A stretch of 64,000 bases of DNA from Massilia sp. IC2-477 (GTDB lineage: Bacteria > Pseudomonadota > Gammaproteobacteria > Burkholderiales > Burkholderiaceae_D): NCBI RefSeq assembly GCF_020707265.1, contig NZ_JAJFEQ010000010.1:124001-188000 (forward strand). The letters run 5' to 3'. Both the position numbers and the translations under genes were made by a program. This document shows, one piece after another, positions 15,405 to 25,270 of this stretch. Each line of letters opens with the position of its first letter. The first letter of the stretch is position 1. Under the pieces are notes generated by a model. That model searched no databases. It was not told the DNA's origin and worked only from the letters and a program-made list of their open reading frames with translations.

Positions 15405-15842
15405 TTATTCGTTGAAACGTTTGGCGATCGCTGCCGCCAGGTCCGCTAGCTGCGCGCGGCGTGCGGCCAGCGTCGCCTCGTCGGTCTGACGGGCGGCCTG
15501 GGCCCACACCGGCGCCGGGAAGTGCGCATCGTCCGCATAGCGCGGAATGATATGCCAGTGCAGGTGCGGCACCACGTTGCCCAGGCTGGCCACGTTGACC
15601 TTCAGCGGCTGCATCACCTCGCGCACCGCTTCCTCGACCAGGAACACCGCTTCGTTCAGCAGCAGGCGGTCGTCATGCGCCAGGTCGCTCATCTCGCGCA
15701 CGTGCTCGCGCCAGATGACGCGGCAAAAGCCCGGATAGGCGGCATCGTCGACGATGATGACCGACAGCTTTTCGTCCTGCCAGACGACGGGGACGGCCAG
15801 GTCGCACAGTTCGCAACCGGGCTGCCGCATTACTTCTTTCAT
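15405..15842 (-). CDS. HIT family nucleotide hydrolase/transferase
   Basis: This 145-aa protein shows the histidine-triad motif VPHLHWHIIPR (His93, His95, His97). HIT proteins hydrolyse nucleotidyl or adenylated substrates; the exact substrate is unknown. A Cys pair near the N-terminus (CELC, residues 10-13) could bind zinc. It starts 10 bp after the large oxidoreductase gene and is followed by the DUF971 gene, so the three are likely cotranscribed. Confidence 0.88.
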   Translation of the reverse strand: MKEVMRQPGCELCDLAVPVVWQDEKLSVIIVDDAAYPGFCRVIWREHVREMSDLAHDDRLLLNEAVFLVEEAVREVMQPLKVNVASLGNVVPHLHWHIIPRYADDAHFPAPVWAQAARQTDEATLAARRAQLADLAAAIAKRFNE

Positions 15843-15852
15843 AGCACTTCCT

Positions 15853-18800
15853 TCATACCAGCACCCTTTCGATACCGCCGTTGTTGGCGCGGGCGACGTA
15901 GTCCGGCATCCAGTTCTCGCCCAGCAGGTGGCGGGCCATCTCGACCACGATGTAGTCGGCGGTGGTGCCGGCGTCATGGTTGTAGCGCGACAGGCCCTGC
16001 AGGCAGGATGGGCAGCTGGTCAGGATCTTGACCTCGCCGGTAAAGCCGTCGGCGCGCAGCTTGTCGGCGCCCTTCTCCATCTCGGCTTCCTTGCGGTAGC
16101 GGACCTGGGTCGCGATGTCCGGACGGCTCACGGCGAAGGTGCCGGACTCGCCGCAGCAGCGCTCGTTCTTTTCGATCTTCACGTTGTCACTGGTGGACAC
16201 CAGCGCATTCACGGTCTTGATCGAATCCTGCAACTTCATCGGCGTGTGGCAGGGGTCGTGGTACATGTAGCGGGTACCGGTGACGCCTTCCAGCTTCACG
16301 CCCTTCTCCATCAGGTATTCGTGAATGTCGATGAGGCGGCAGCCCGGGAAGATCTTGTCGAACTCGTAGTTCGCCAGCGAGTCGTAGCAGGTGCCGCAGG
16401 ACACCACGACCGTCTTGATATCCAGGTAGTTCAGCGTGTTGGCCATGCGGTGGAACAGCACGCGGTTGTCCGTCACCATCTTGTCGGCCTTGTCGTACTG
16501 GCCGGCGCCGCGCTGGGGGTAGCCGCAGCACAGGTAGCCCGGCGGCAGCACGGTCTGCACGCCCACTTCCCACAGCATCGCCTGGGTCGCCAGGCCCACC
16601 TGCGAGAACAGGCGCTCCGAGCCGCAGCCCGGGAAGTAGAACACGGCCTCCGTATCGGCGTTGGTCGCCTTCGGGTTGCGGATGATCGGGATGACCTTGT
16701 CGTCCTCGATGTCGAGCAGCGCGCGCGCCGTCTTCTTCGGCAGGTTGCCCGGCATTTTCTTGTTGATGAAGTGGATCACCTGCTCGCGCACCGGCGCCTT
16801 GCCGGTGGTCGGGGGCGGCGCTTCCACCTGCACCTTGGCCAGGCCGCGCAGCATCTGGTTGCCCAGGCGCTGGGCCTTGTAGCCCAGGTCCACCATGGCC
16901 TTGCGGGTCATGTTGATGGTGGTCGGATCGGTCGCGTTCAGGAAGAACATGGCGGCGCGGTTGGCCGGCTTGAAGCTGCGCTTGTCCATCTTGCGCAGCA
17001 GGTTACGCATGTTCATCGAGACGTCGCCGAAGTCGATGTTGACCGGGCACGGCGTCACGCACTTGTGGCACACGGTGCAGTGGTCGGACACGTCCTCGAA
17101 TTCTTCCCAGTGCCGGATCGAGACGCCGCGGCGGGTCTGCTCTTCGTACAGGAAGGCTTCGATCAGGGCCGAGGTGGCCAGGATCTTGTCGCGCGGCGAG
17201 TACAGCAGGTTCGACTGCGGCACGTGGGTGGTGCACACCGGCTTGCACTTGCCGCAGCGCAGGCAGTCCTTGATGCTGTTGGCGATCTCGCCGATGTCGC
17301 TCTGCTGCATGATCAGCGACTCGTGGCCCATCAGGCCGAAGGATGGCGTGTAGGCATTGGTGAGATCGGCCGACACGGCGGTCGTGTTCAGCAGCTTGCC
17401 CTTGTTGAAGCGGCCTTCCGGATCGACGCGCAGCTTGTACTCGCGGAACTCGTGGATCTCGTCGTCGGTGAGGAATTCGAGCTTGGTGATGCCGATTCCG
17501 TGCTCGCCCGAGATCACGCCGTCCAGCGAGCGGGCCAGCTTCATGATGCGCTCGACGGCCTTGTGCGCGTCCTGCAGCATCGCGTAGTCATCCGAGTTCA
17601 CCGGCAGGTTGGTGTGCACGTTGCCGTCGCCCGCGTGCATGTGCAGGGCCACGAACACGCGCGAGCGCAGGATGCGCTTGTGGATCGCCGTGCACTCGTC
17701 GAGGATGCACTTGTAGGCGGCGCCGTTGAAGATCTGGCGCAGCGGCGCGCGCAGTTCCTGCTTCCAGGAGGCGCGAATCGTGTGGTCCTGCACCACGTCG
17801 AACAGCAGCGCGTCGGGCTGGGTGCCGATGCGCTGGTCCAGCGTGGCCGACAGCTGGCCCAGGCCCAGCTCATCGAGCTTGCCGCGCACCGCCGCCAGCG
17901 GCTGGTCCAGGTTGGCCAGGATGAAGCCCCAGCGCGCCGCGACCAGTTCCACCAGCGCCACCGCCTGCTGCGGCCGGTCACCCAGGATCTCGGCGCGGTC
18001 GATGGTGTCGCCGGTGGCGTCGTCGCTCTTCTCGATCGGCAGGTGCTCGTTCGAGAGGTACCCATGCAGGGCTTCCGCCAGCTGCAGCTTGTTCTTGATC
18101 GACAGCTCGACGTTGATGCGCTCGATGCCGTCGGTGTATTCGCCCATGCGGTTCAGGGGAATCACGACGTCTTCGTTGATCTTGAAGGCGTTGGTGTGGC
18201 GTGCGATGGCCGCGGTACGGGCGCGATCCAGCCAGAATTTTTTCCGCGCTTCCGCGCTCACGGCGACGAAGCCTTCGCCCACGCGGGTGTTCGCCAGGCG
18301 CACCACTTCCGAGGCGGCGATCGCCACCGCGTTCTCGTCGTCGCCGACGATGTCGCCGAACAGCGCCATCTTGGGCAGCACGCCGCGCTTCGATTTGGTG
18401 GCATAGCCAACCGCGCGCAGGTAGCGCTCGTCGAGGTGCTCCAGGCCCGCCAGGCGGATGGTGGCAAAGGCCGGGTCGCCGTTCTTCGGCAGGCTGTCGA
18501 GGTAATCCTTGATCTCGACGATCGATGGAATCGCATCGCGCGCCTGGCCGAAGAATTCCAGCGCCACGGTGCGGGTGAACTTCGGCATCTTGTGCAGGAT
18601 CCAGCGCGCCGACGTGATCAATCCATCGGTGCCTTCTTTCTGGATGCCCGGCAGGCCGGCCAGGAATTTGTCGGTGACGTCCTTGCCCAGGCCTTCCTTG
18701 CGGAAGCGCCGGCCTTCGATGCTCAAGGTCTCGACGCGGAACGGTTCGTTCTGCGCCACGCCGCGCGCCGACGGATGGCGCCATTCGAGCTTGAACGTGG

Positions 18801-19860
18801 CGACCGGCGCGTCGTGGATCTTGGACAGGTTGTGGTCCATGCGCGTGACTTCCAGCCAGTCGCCGTTCGGGTCGACCATGCGCCAGGATGCCAGGTTGTC
18901 GAGCGCCGTGCCCCACAGGACGGCCTTCTTGCCGCCCGCGTTCATGGCGATGTTGCCGCCGATGCAGGAGGCGTGGGCCGAGGTCGGGTCGACCGCGAAC
19001 ACGAAACCGGCCTTTTCAGCGGCCTGCGAGACGCGCTGGGTGACCACGCCGGCATAGGTGTGGATGGTGGCGTATTCGCGCTCCACGCCCGGCAGGCGCG
19101 TCATCTCGACCTCGCCCAGCTGGACCAGCTTTTCGGTGTTGATCACGGCCGACATCGGCGTGAGCGGAATCGCGCCGCCGGTGTAGCCGGTGCCGCCGCC
19201 GCGCGGGATGATGGTCAGGCCCAGCTCGATGCAGCCTTTCACCAGGCCGGCCATCTCTTCTTCGCTGTCCGGGAGCAGCACCAGGAAGGGGTATTCGACG
19301 CGCCAGTCGGTGGCGTCGGTGACGTGCGAGACGCGGTGCATGCCGTCGAAGCGGATGTTGCGCTTGTCGGTGTAGGCGCCGAGCACCTGCCTTGCGCGCT
19401 TGCGCAAGTCGTAGGTCTCGCGGAACTCGCGCGCGAAGTCGTCCACCGCCTTGCGGGCGGCGTCCAGGAGCTGTTCGACCGCGGCGCTGCGCGAGGCGGA
19501 GAGCTCGGCGTCGCCTTCGCTCGCATCGACCGTCAGGCGGCGCTTGTCGACTTCGGCCAGGCGGTGGTGCAAGGCGTCGATCAGCTTCTGGCGGCGCTTG
19601 GGGTTGTCCAGCAGGTCGTCCTGCAGGTAGGGATTGCGGCGCACCACCCAGATGTCGCCCAGCACCTCGTACAGCATGCGGGCCGAGCGCCCGGTCTGGC
19701 GTGCGCCGCGCAGCTCGTCGAGCAGGCGCCACGACGACTCACCCAGCAGGCGGATCACGATTTCGCGATCGGAGAACGAGGTGTAGTTGTACGGGATCTC
19801 GCGCAGGCGCGCGGGGGCGTTGTCGGCAAGCAGGGTATGGATGTGTGCGGGCGCGTTCAT
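15853..19860 (-). CDS. Giant FAD-linked oxidoreductase with Fe-S and CCG domains (DUF3683 family)
   Basis: This 1335-aa fusion resembles D-lactate/D-2-hydroxyacid dehydrogenases (Dld/YdiJ type). It begins with a DUF3683-like segment (about 1-150). An FAD-binding PCMH domain (about 180-340, with [13 protein letters not shown]) and an FAD-oxidase C-terminal domain follow. Two 4Fe-4S motifs come next, [11 protein letters not shown] (near 867) and [12 protein letters not shown] (near 930), and finally CCG-type domains with [10 protein letters not shown] and [10 protein letters not shown]. Such enzymes oxidise a 2-hydroxyacid and pass electrons via Fe-S clusters to the quinone pool or a cytochrome. 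The exact substrate is unknown. It is first in an operon with HIT and DUF971 genes. Confidence 0.88.
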   Translation of the reverse strand: MNAPAHIHTLLADNAPARLREIPYNYTSFSDREIVIRLLGESSWRLLDELRGARQTGRSARMLYEVLGDIWVVRRNPYLQDDLLDNPKRRQKLIDALHHRLAEVDKRRLTVDASEGDAELSASRSAAVEQLLDAARKAVDDFAREFRETYDLRKRARQVLGAYTDKRNIRFDGMHRVSHVTDATDWRVEYPFLVLLPDSEEEMAGLVKGCIELGLTIIPRGGGTGYTGGAIPLTPMSAVINTEKLVQLGEVEMTRLPGVEREYATIHTYAGVVTQRVSQAAEKAGFVFAVDPTSAHASCIGGNIAMNAGGKKAVLWGTALDNLASWRMVDPNGDWLEVTRMDHNLSKIHDAPVATFKLEWRHPSARGVAQNEPFRVETLSIEGRRFRKEGLGKDVTDKFLAGLPGIQKEGTDGLITSARWILHKMPKFTRTVALEFFGQARDAIPSIVEIKDYLDSLPKNGDPAFATIRLAGLEHLDERYLRAVGYATKSKRGVLPKMALFGDIVGDDENAVAIAASEVVRLANTRVGEGFVAVSAEARKKFWLDRARTAAIARHTNAFKINEDVVIPLNRMGEYTDGIERINVELSIKNKLQLAEALHGYLSNEHLPIEKSDDATGDTIDRAEILGDRPQQAVALVELVAARWGFILANLDQPLAAVRGKLDELGLGQLSATLDQRIGTQPDALLFDVVQDHTIRASWKQELRAPLRQIFNGAAYKCILDECTAIHKRILRSRVFVALHMHAGDGNVHTNLPVNSDDYAMLQDAHKAVERIMKLARSLDGVISGEHGIGITKLEFLTDDEIHEFREYKLRVDPEGRFNKGKLLNTTAVSADLTNAYTPSFGLMGHESLIMQQSDIGEIANSIKDCLRCGKCKPVCTTHVPQSNLLYSPRDKILATSALIEAFLYEEQTRRGVSIRHWEEFEDVSDHCTVCHKCVTPCPVNIDFGDVSMNMRNLLRKMDKRSFKPANRAAMFFLNATDPTTINMTRKAMVDLGYKAQRLGNQMLRGLAKVQVEAPPPTTGKAPVREQVIHFINKKMPGNLPKKTARALLDIEDDKVIPIIRNPKATNADTEAVFYFPGCGSERLFSQVGLATQAMLWEVGVQTVLPPGYLCCGYPQRGAGQYDKADKMVTDNRVLFHRMANTLNYLDIKTVVVSCGTCYDSLANYEFDKIFPGCRLIDIHEYLMEKGVKLEGVTGTRYMYHDPCHTPMKLQDSIKTVNALVSTSDNVKIEKNERCCGESGTFAVSRPDIATQVRYRKEAEMEKGADKLRADGFTGEVKILTSCPSCLQGLSRYNHDAGTTADYIVVEMARHLLGENWMPDYVARANNGGIERVLV

Positions 19861-20000
19861 GGGCTGTGAGGCGTGGATGCAGTGCGTCGGTCGGACGAGT
19901 CCGAAGGACGTTCATTCTAGCTTATTGCGTTGCACCACGCTGACGCTGTCCAGAAAAGCGGGACATTACTGCGCAATAAAATGCCAATAAGCATGCCTGC

Positions 20001-20019
20001 ATGCAAATTTCATTTGCAT
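20001..20019. promoter_or_regulatory. Perfect palindrome in an intergenic gap
   Basis: ATGCAAAT-TTC-ATTTGCAT has perfect 8-bp arms, in the 223-bp region between the oxidoreductase start and the hybrid-kinase stop. Being AT-rich and symmetric it could be an operator or a terminator stem. No gene is seen in the gap. Confidence 0.35.
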
Positions 20020-20083
20020 GGAAGCCCGACGATGCATCATTCATTTGCACCAAGGCAAAGAACGGCATATTGCGTAAGGCCGG

Positions 20084-21862
20084 CTACTGTGCGGTCAGCC
20101 TCACGACGGTGGCCATGACGTCTTCAAATGCGGCGGGCTTGAGCAGGTGTGCATCGAAACCTGCCGCCTGCGCCAGTGCGAGATCCGACGGCTGGCCATA
20201 ACCCGTCAATGCGACCAGCCGCGGCGCCGTCGACAACCCGAGGGAGCGAATGCGCCGGGCCGCCTCGTAGCCGTCCATGTCGGGCAGGCCGATGTCCATG
20301 ATCACCAGGTCCGGTGCGAGCAGGCGCGCCTGCTCCACCGCGCTTGCGCCGTCTTCGGCGGTCGATACCTCGTGGCCGTGCAGGGAGATCAGGCTGGCCA
20401 TCATCTCGCGCGCGTCGCCGTTGTCGTCCACCACCAGGATGCGACGGCCGGGCAGTCCGGTATGGCGCGGTTCCGGCGCCGCGCTTCTGGCCTGGCCAGG
20501 CGCTTCGCACACCGGGATCCGTACCGTGAAGGTACTGCCCTGGTCGGATCCCGCGCTCTCGGCGCTGATCGTCCCCTCGTGCATGTCGACGATGCGGCGC
20601 GCCAGCGTCAGGCCGACGCCGAGGCCGCCGTCCGAACGCGCCAGCGAGCGTGGCAGCTGGGTGAACAGGTCGAAGATGGAATCGAGCATCGGCGCCGGGA
20701 TGCCGGTGCCGTTGTCCGTCACCCGGATCGTCGCCATGCCGTCGCGCACCTGGGCGCCGATCGACACCTCGCCCCCATCCGGCGTGTACTTCGCCGCATT
20801 GTTGAGCAGGTTGCCGAACACTTGCGCCAGCCGGGTGGCGTCCGCATGCACATGGACCGCGCGGCCCGGCACGCCGACCGAGAGCGAATGCCCGCGCTGG
20901 TCGATCAGGGCGCGCGACTGTTCCACCGCGGTGTCGATGATGCCGGCCAGCGACACCGGCGCCCGCTCGATCTGGATCTGTCCCTGGGTGACGCGGGCCG
21001 CGTCGAGCAGGTCGTTCACCAGGCGCGTCAGGTGGCCCGCCTGGCGCGTCAGGACCGCGGCGCTGTCGGCGATCGCCGAGCCGGCCGGGGCGGCGGTCTG
21101 GATCAGTTCAGCGGCGCTGCGGATCGGCGCCAGCGGGTTGCGCAGCTCGTGCCCGAGCATGGCGAGGAATTCGTCGCGCGCGTGCAGGGCCTGGTTCAGG
21201 GCGGCAGTACGCGCCGCGACGCGCTCTTCCAGCTCGCCATTCATGCGCAGCAGGCGGTCCTTGGCGACCTTCAGGGACGAACTCTCGAGCAGCTCCCAGT
21301 CGCCGTCGCGGCGTGCCAGCGCAAACTGGTGGTGGCGGCAGACGTCGAGCACGTCGCTCGGACTGCAGTTGTCGAGGCAGTAGGTACACAGCGCGACCAG
21401 CTTGCGCCGGTTGAAGGCCCCGTTGACGCGGCTTTCGTAGGCCATGAAGTCGTCCCAGCCCGAGCGTTCCACCCAGCTGGTGTCGCCGGTCAGGCGCAGC
21501 CCGGCGAAGCCTTGTTCGTGCGAGCGCGCTTCGCGTTCCAGCCAGCTGGCGAGCACCTCGTCCTGCTCGAAGCCGTTGCCGGCCTGGTACCAGTCGCTGA
21601 TCGACACGACCTCCAGCTGGCCACTGCGCAGGTAGCCGTTCAGGTCCGGGACCGCGCGCGACAGCAGGCTCTTTGCCTTGTCGGCGTCCAGCGCCTTGGA
21701 GGTGACCCAGAGGCAGGATTCGTTGGCGGCGAGGCCCGTCGTGAAGAAGGGCACCAGGGTCTCGACGAGATCCTGCTCTTCCCGGTAGAACTGGCAGAAG
21801 TGCGATCCCCACGGGATGTCGCCGACGGCATCGATGCCGGAAGCGCGGATAGTGTCGCTCAT
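20084..21862 (-). CDS. MEDS-domain hybrid histidine kinase with receiver
   Basis: This 592-aa protein has an N-terminal MEDS-type sensory domain (about 1-190, with WGSHFCQFYREEQDL and ESCLWVTSKAL). A HisKA H-box (EFLAMLGHELRNPLAPIR), a HATPase domain (NLLNNAAKYTPDGGE, DNGTGIP, GVGLTLARRIV) and a C-terminal receiver (VVDDNGDAREMM, phospho-acceptor Asp in VIMDIGLPDMDG, Lys in LKPAAF) follow. MEDS domains are found in DcmR-type regulators of methanogens and methylotrophs and may sense small hydrophobic compounds (family knowledge). The start at 21862 is chosen for the GAGGG 6-7 bp upstream. No transmembrane segment is seen, so it is cytoplasmic. Confidence 0.88.
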   Translation of the reverse strand: MSDTIRASGIDAVGDIPWGSHFCQFYREEQDLVETLVPFFTTGLAANESCLWVTSKALDADKAKSLLSRAVPDLNGYLRSGQLEVVSISDWYQAGNGFEQDEVLASWLEREARSHEQGFAGLRLTGDTSWVERSGWDDFMAYESRVNGAFNRRKLVALCTYCLDNCSPSDVLDVCRHHQFALARRDGDWELLESSSLKVAKDRLLRMNGELEERVAARTAALNQALHARDEFLAMLGHELRNPLAPIRSAAELIQTAAPAGSAIADSAAVLTRQAGHLTRLVNDLLDAARVTQGQIQIERAPVSLAGIIDTAVEQSRALIDQRGHSLSVGVPGRAVHVHADATRLAQVFGNLLNNAAKYTPDGGEVSIGAQVRDGMATIRVTDNGTGIPAPMLDSIFDLFTQLPRSLARSDGGLGVGLTLARRIVDMHEGTISAESAGSDQGSTFTVRIPVCEAPGQARSAAPEPRHTGLPGRRILVVDDNGDAREMMASLISLHGHEVSTAEDGASAVEQARLLAPDLVIMDIGLPDMDGYEAARRIRSLGLSTAPRLVALTGYGQPSDLALAQAAGFDAHLLKPAAFEDVMATVVRLTAQ

Positions 21863-21939
21863 CGTTTCCCTCACGCCCAACAGAAGTATGACAAAGCATC
21901 ATACACTCCTTTTGCCGACAATTTTCGAGAGGAAGTGAA

Positions 21940-22482
21940 GTGCCCACGCGTAAAGACATCATCCTGCTGGCGCAGTACAACGAGACCATGAACCGCCAGC
22001 TGTACGACGCCGCTGCGACGCTACCTGCTGACGAGGTAAGCGTCGACCGCGGCGCCTTCTTCGGCTCGCTGCTGGGAACCATGAACCACCTGCTCGCAGG
22101 TGACACGATCTGGCTCAAGCGCTTCTCGCAGCATCCATCGGCCTTCCCTGCCCTGGCGCCGATGCACGGCATGCCCACGCCGACCGGCCTCACCCATTCC
22201 TTCGGCGCCAGCGTGGCGGAATTGCGCGAACACCGGCTGCGCCTGGATGGCGTGATCACGGCCATGGCCGCCGAGATCCACGATGCGGACCTGGAACAGG
22301 TTCTGGTCTACCGCAACCTGGGCGGCAAGGAATTCCAGCGTCATTTCGGCGACCTGCTGCTGCACTTCTTCAACCACCAGACCCATCACCGCGGCCAGGC
22401 CAGCACCCTGCTCAGCCAGGCCGGCGCCGACATCGGCGTCACCGACCTGTTCGTGCTGCTGCCGGACGCTGCCCTGGGCTGA
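21940..22482 (+). CDS. DinB family metal-binding protein
   Basis: This 180-aa four-helix protein of the DinB/YfiT superfamily starts at GTG 21940 after AGAGGA. Its conserved His triad is visible as NHLLAGD (His50) and the pair in HFFNHQTHHRGQ near residues 145-152. Family members bind a divalent metal and include thiol transferases, but most are uncharacterised. It is divergent from the MEDS kinase (77 bp between starts) and converges on the flavin monooxygenase gene. Confidence 0.88.
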   Translation: MPTRKDIILLAQYNETMNRQLYDAAATLPADEVSVDRGAFFGSLLGTMNHLLAGDTIWLKRFSQHPSAFPALAPMHGMPTPTGLTHSFGASVAELREHRLRLDGVITAMAAEIHDADLEQVLVYRNLGGKEFQRHFGDLLLHFFNHQTHHRGQASTLLSQAGADIGVTDLFVLLPDAALG

Positions 22483-22490
22483 TCCATCGG

Positions 22491-23684
22491 CTAGTTCACG
22501 TGCAGCTGTGCCAGCCGGGTGGCGATCTTCTCCTGCACAAGCGGAAAGCGCCCGAGCAGGTCGAGCATCGTGTTGCGCAACGACCGGCCCAGTGGCGACG
22601 CGACGGTGGCGGCACGCGTCATGGCATCGGTCATCCGCACCACCTCGCGCGCCACCGCGTGCCGCCGTGCGGCCCACGCTTCCAGCGCGCGCAGGTCGCC
22701 CTCGCGCAAGGCCTGCGCCAGGGGAGCCGCCAGCGAGAGCGCATCCTGGATCCCGGTATTCATGCCCTGGCCGCCGGCTGGACTATGTGCGTGAGCTGCG
22801 TCGCCGCACAGCAGCACCCGCCCCCTGGAGACCTGTTCCGCAACCCGGTGCTGCAGGTAGAATGCCGAACTCCATAGCAATTCGCGGATGCGGCCTGCGG
22901 CGCCGCGCGGCCCACGCTCGTCCAGGATCGCCTGTACCTCGGGGATGCCGGGTGCGTCGCCCGACTGCGCCACCGTCGCGACGATGCGGTAGCGGTCCGT
23001 GGAGCGCCCGTCTTCTTCCGGCAGCGGCGCCACCACGACCAGGCCCCTGGCGGAAAAGAAGAGGCTGACCTCGCAGCGCGCGATAGGCCAGTCCATCCTG
23101 ACGTCGGCCAGCACGAAGGTCTCCGTGTAATCCTCGCCCTCGAAGGCGATGCCGGCCAGCTCGCGCACCGTGCTGTGCACCCCGTCGCAGCCCACCACCC
23201 ATTGCGCGTGTACGGTGCGGCTCCCCCGGTCCGGCGAACCCACCCGGGCAAGCACCCCGTCCGCGCTTTCGGCAAGCGTGAGCAGGGTTTCCGGCCGATC
23301 GATCAGGCCACCCGCCGCATCCAGATGCCGGCGCAGGATGCGCTCGGTCTGGTCCTGTGGACACATGAGGGCATAGCGGTAGACAGAAGGCAGTTCCGAA
23401 AACCCGATATGCAGGAGCACGCGATCAGTCTCGCGCACCCGGAAGTCGGTCACTTGCAGGCCGCTCGACAAGAGCTCGGGAACGACACCCAGGGATTCCA
23501 GTACTTCCAGCGTGCGCGCATGGATCACGGCGGCGCGCGAGGTATTCAGGCCTGCGGCGTGCTTGTCGACCTGGATGCAGGCGACGCCCTGGCGCCGCAG
23601 GGCGAGATGCAGGGCCATCCCTACCGGTCCGGCGCCCACCACCAGCACGCCGGTCTTTACCACCGAATCAGAAACACTGTCCAT
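22491..23684 (-). CDS. FAD-dependent aromatic-type monooxygenase
   Basis: This 397-aa class A flavoprotein hydroxylase has the N-terminal dinucleotide-binding motif VLVVGAGPVGMALHLALRR, a mid-protein GCDGVHSTVR (the DG motif) and the FAD-ribityl motif LLCGDAAHAHSPAGGQGMN. Enzymes of this type hydroxylate aromatic or polyketide substrates with NAD(P)H and oxygen; the substrate is unknown. The start at 23684 is favoured by GGAGG 5 bp upstream. The gene is divergent from a TetR regulator, and two perfect palindromic operators fill the gap, so expression is probably induced by a ligand of that repressor. Confidence 0.9.
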   Translation of the reverse strand: MDSVSDSVVKTGVLVVGAGPVGMALHLALRRQGVACIQVDKHAAGLNTSRAAVIHARTLEVLESLGVVPELLSSGLQVTDFRVRETDRVLLHIGFSELPSVYRYALMCPQDQTERILRRHLDAAGGLIDRPETLLTLAESADGVLARVGSPDRGSRTVHAQWVVGCDGVHSTVRELAGIAFEGEDYTETFVLADVRMDWPIARCEVSLFFSARGLVVVAPLPEEDGRSTDRYRIVATVAQSGDAPGIPEVQAILDERGPRGAAGRIRELLWSSAFYLQHRVAEQVSRGRVLLCGDAAHAHSPAGGQGMNTGIQDALSLAAPLAQALREGDLRALEAWAARRHAVAREVVRMTDAMTRAATVASPLGRSLRNTMLDLLGRFPLVQEKIATRLAQLHVN

Positions 23685-23694
23685 GTCAGCCTCC

Positions 23695-23714
23695 ATGTAA
23701 ACGGTTGTTTACAT
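23695..23714. promoter_or_regulatory. TetR operator 1
   Basis: ATGTAAACGGTTGTTTACAT is a perfect palindrome apart from its 4-bp centre, immediately upstream of the monooxygenase ribosome site. An equivalent site at 23735-23754 differs only in the centre. Confidence 0.85.
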
Positions 23715-23734
23715 TATTGGCGACGCAGGGCAAA

Positions 23735-23754
23735 ATGTAAACCATCGTTTACAT
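23735..23754. promoter_or_regulatory. TetR operator 2
   Basis: ATGTAAACCATCGTTTACAT has the same arms as operator 1, 40 bp away (close to four helical turns). It ends 10 bp before the tetR start codon, so autoregulation is expected. Confidence 0.85.
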
Positions 23755-23764
23755 TTCGTCTCCC

Positions 23765-24334
23765 ATGACCGACCAACCCGTTCGCCGTTCCCAGGCAACC
23801 CGCGACCGCATTCTCGAAGCGGCACGCTCGCTCTTCGCGACACAGGGCTACGAATCCACCACCCTGCGCCAGATCGCGGCGCTTGCGGAAACGAACGTCG
23901 CGCTGGCCATCCGCTACTTCGAGAGCAAGGAAAGCCTGTTCGCTCTGGCGGCTGATTTCAACTTGCGTCTTCCGCCCCTGCAGGAACTCGCACGCGCCAG
24001 GCTGGGCCGTCTCCTTGTGTCCCATTTCCTCGCCATCTGGGAGGACGATCGGGCCGGCCGGGAACTGGTGGCGCTGCTGCGGGCGGCGTCCAGCCATGCG
24101 GCAGCGCGCGCACGGATTCATGCGATTTTCCACGACCAGCTGCTGACGGCGGTACGGGGGATGGGGTATGAGGCGGCCGAAGCGGACACCCGTGCCGGAC
24201 TGGTGGCGTCCCAGATGCTCGGCCTGGCCACGGTGCGCTACGTGCTGGAGCTCGGCACGGGAACATTGTCGCGCGACGCCACGGTGCGCATCGTCGGTGC
24301 GACGATCCAGCGTTATCTGGTGGGCCCCTTGTAG
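23765..24334 (+). CDS. TetR family transcriptional repressor
   Basis: This 189-aa protein has a typical N-terminal TetR helix-turn-helix (RDRILEAARSLFATQGYESTTLRQIA, given in part; recognition part VALAIRYFESKESLF) and a helical ligand-binding C-terminal domain. It is divergent from the flavin monooxygenase, with two palindromic operators between them, so it very probably represses both itself and that gene. The inducer is unknown. Confidence 0.92.
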   Translation: MTDQPVRRSQATRDRILEAARSLFATQGYESTTLRQIAALAETNVALAIRYFESKESLFALAADFNLRLPPLQELARARLGRLLVSHFLAIWEDDRAGRELVALLRAASSHAAARARIHAIFHDQLLTAVRGMGYEAAEADTRAGLVASQMLGLATVRYVLELGTGTLSRDATVRIVGATIQRYLVGPL

Positions 24335-24350
24335 ATTGGACCTGGTCCGC

Positions 24351-24677
24351 TCAGCGCTGCGGTGCTGCCGGCGCCGTCTGCCCGAGCAGGCGATCGAGGC
24401 GCGCGCTTGCGTTCGCGTCCATGCGCACCGAGCGCAGGCAGTCGACGACTTCCGCGCGCACAGGCTCGCGGGTGGTGAGATTGCAGGTATGGGCCAGTTC
24501 GACGAGGAAGCCGCGTTCCTGTTCCGGCATGGTGGCGATGTTCGGCCAGACGACGGCCAGCTGGTCCAGCGTGGACTGCGAATGGGCCTTGAGCATGTAG
24601 CGCGCGCCCACGAAGCCGAACACGGCCAGCAGGGCGAGGACGAGGAAGAGCCAGAGAAGGCTGGGAGGCTTGTTCAT
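24351..24677 (-). CDS. Small single-pass membrane protein of unknown function
   Basis: This 108-aa protein has one N-terminal transmembrane helix (about 8-29, LLWLFLVLALLAVFGFVGA) and a soluble domain with two Cys (HTCNL and VDCLRSVRMD) that could pair in the periplasm. Its ATG (24677) overlaps the stop of the upstream transglutaminase-like gene as ATGA, so the two are translationally coupled. I recognise no domain. Convergent with tetR. Confidence 0.7.
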   Translation of the reverse strand: MNKPPSLLWLFLVLALLAVFGFVGARYMLKAHSQSTLDQLAVVWPNIATMPEQERGFLVELAHTCNLTTREPVRAEVVDCLRSVRMDANASARLDRLLGQTAPAAPQR

Positions 24678-25270
24678 GGGCGCCATGATACCGCGCCCGC
24701 GAGCGCGCTGTCGGGCAGCGCCGCCAGCACCTCTTCAAACGTGCTGCATGCCTGCAGGGCCTCGACCACGACCGGCAGCGGCTCGGCCAGCACGCCGGGC
24801 AGGTCGCCCTCCCCCGCGCCCGTCGGCGTAAAAGGCAGCGCTTCGCGCGGCGGATCGAAGCGGCTGTTCACGCCCGGCTTGTCGCCGCGCGGGTCGAGCC
24901 GGTACCAGCCATGTTCCTTCAGCCAGACCGCATTCAGCCCGTGCAGGCAGTATGGCGCTTCCTCGTTCCCGGTCGCCATGCGCTGGTAGCACAGGCCGGC
25001 CGGGATGCCGTTGGCCCTGAGCAGGGCCGCCAGCAGGTGGCTCTTGGCGTAGCAGAAGCCCGTCCCGTGGCGCAGCACTTCCGACGCGCTGACCGTAACC
25101 GGATTGCGCCGGAAGTCGGCGCTGTGTTCGATCGCGTCGCGCACGAACTCGAAGCAGGCGCGTACCACCTCCGCCTCCGAGCCGGCTCCCTGCGCCAGCC
25201 GGCGCGCCGTGGCTGCTACCTGCGGGTCCTCGACATCGATGTGGCGGCTGGCGCCGAGATAAGCCTGCAT
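24674..25270 (-). CDS. Transglutaminase-like cysteine protease superfamily protein
   Basis: This 198-aa protein has a transglutaminase-core triad: Cys73 in GTGFCYAKSHLLAALLR, His110 in YCLHGLNAVWL and Asp126 in WYRLDPRGD. Bacterial members are mostly peptidases or amidases rather than crosslinking enzymes; no signal peptide is seen. GGAAG 5 bp before ATG 25270 decides the start. The following small membrane protein overlaps by 4 bp. Substrate unknown. Confidence 0.85.
   Translation of the reverse strand: MQAYLGASRHIDVEDPQVAATARRLAQGAGSEAEVVRACFEFVRDAIEHSADFRRNPVTVSASEVLRHGTGFCYAKSHLLAALLRANGIPAGLCYQRMATGNEEAPYCLHGLNAVWLKEHGWYRLDPRGDKPGVNSRFDPPREALPFTPTGAGEGDLPGVLAEPLPVVVEALQACSTFEEVLAALPDSALAGAVSWRP

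Noticed and set aside
15754..19869. Plus-strand open frame of 1371 codons over the giant oxidoreductase
   Set aside because: The minus strand encodes recognisable FAD, Fe-S and CCG motifs with the correct spacing. The plus-strand frame is a GC-rich shadow rich in Val, His and Ala.
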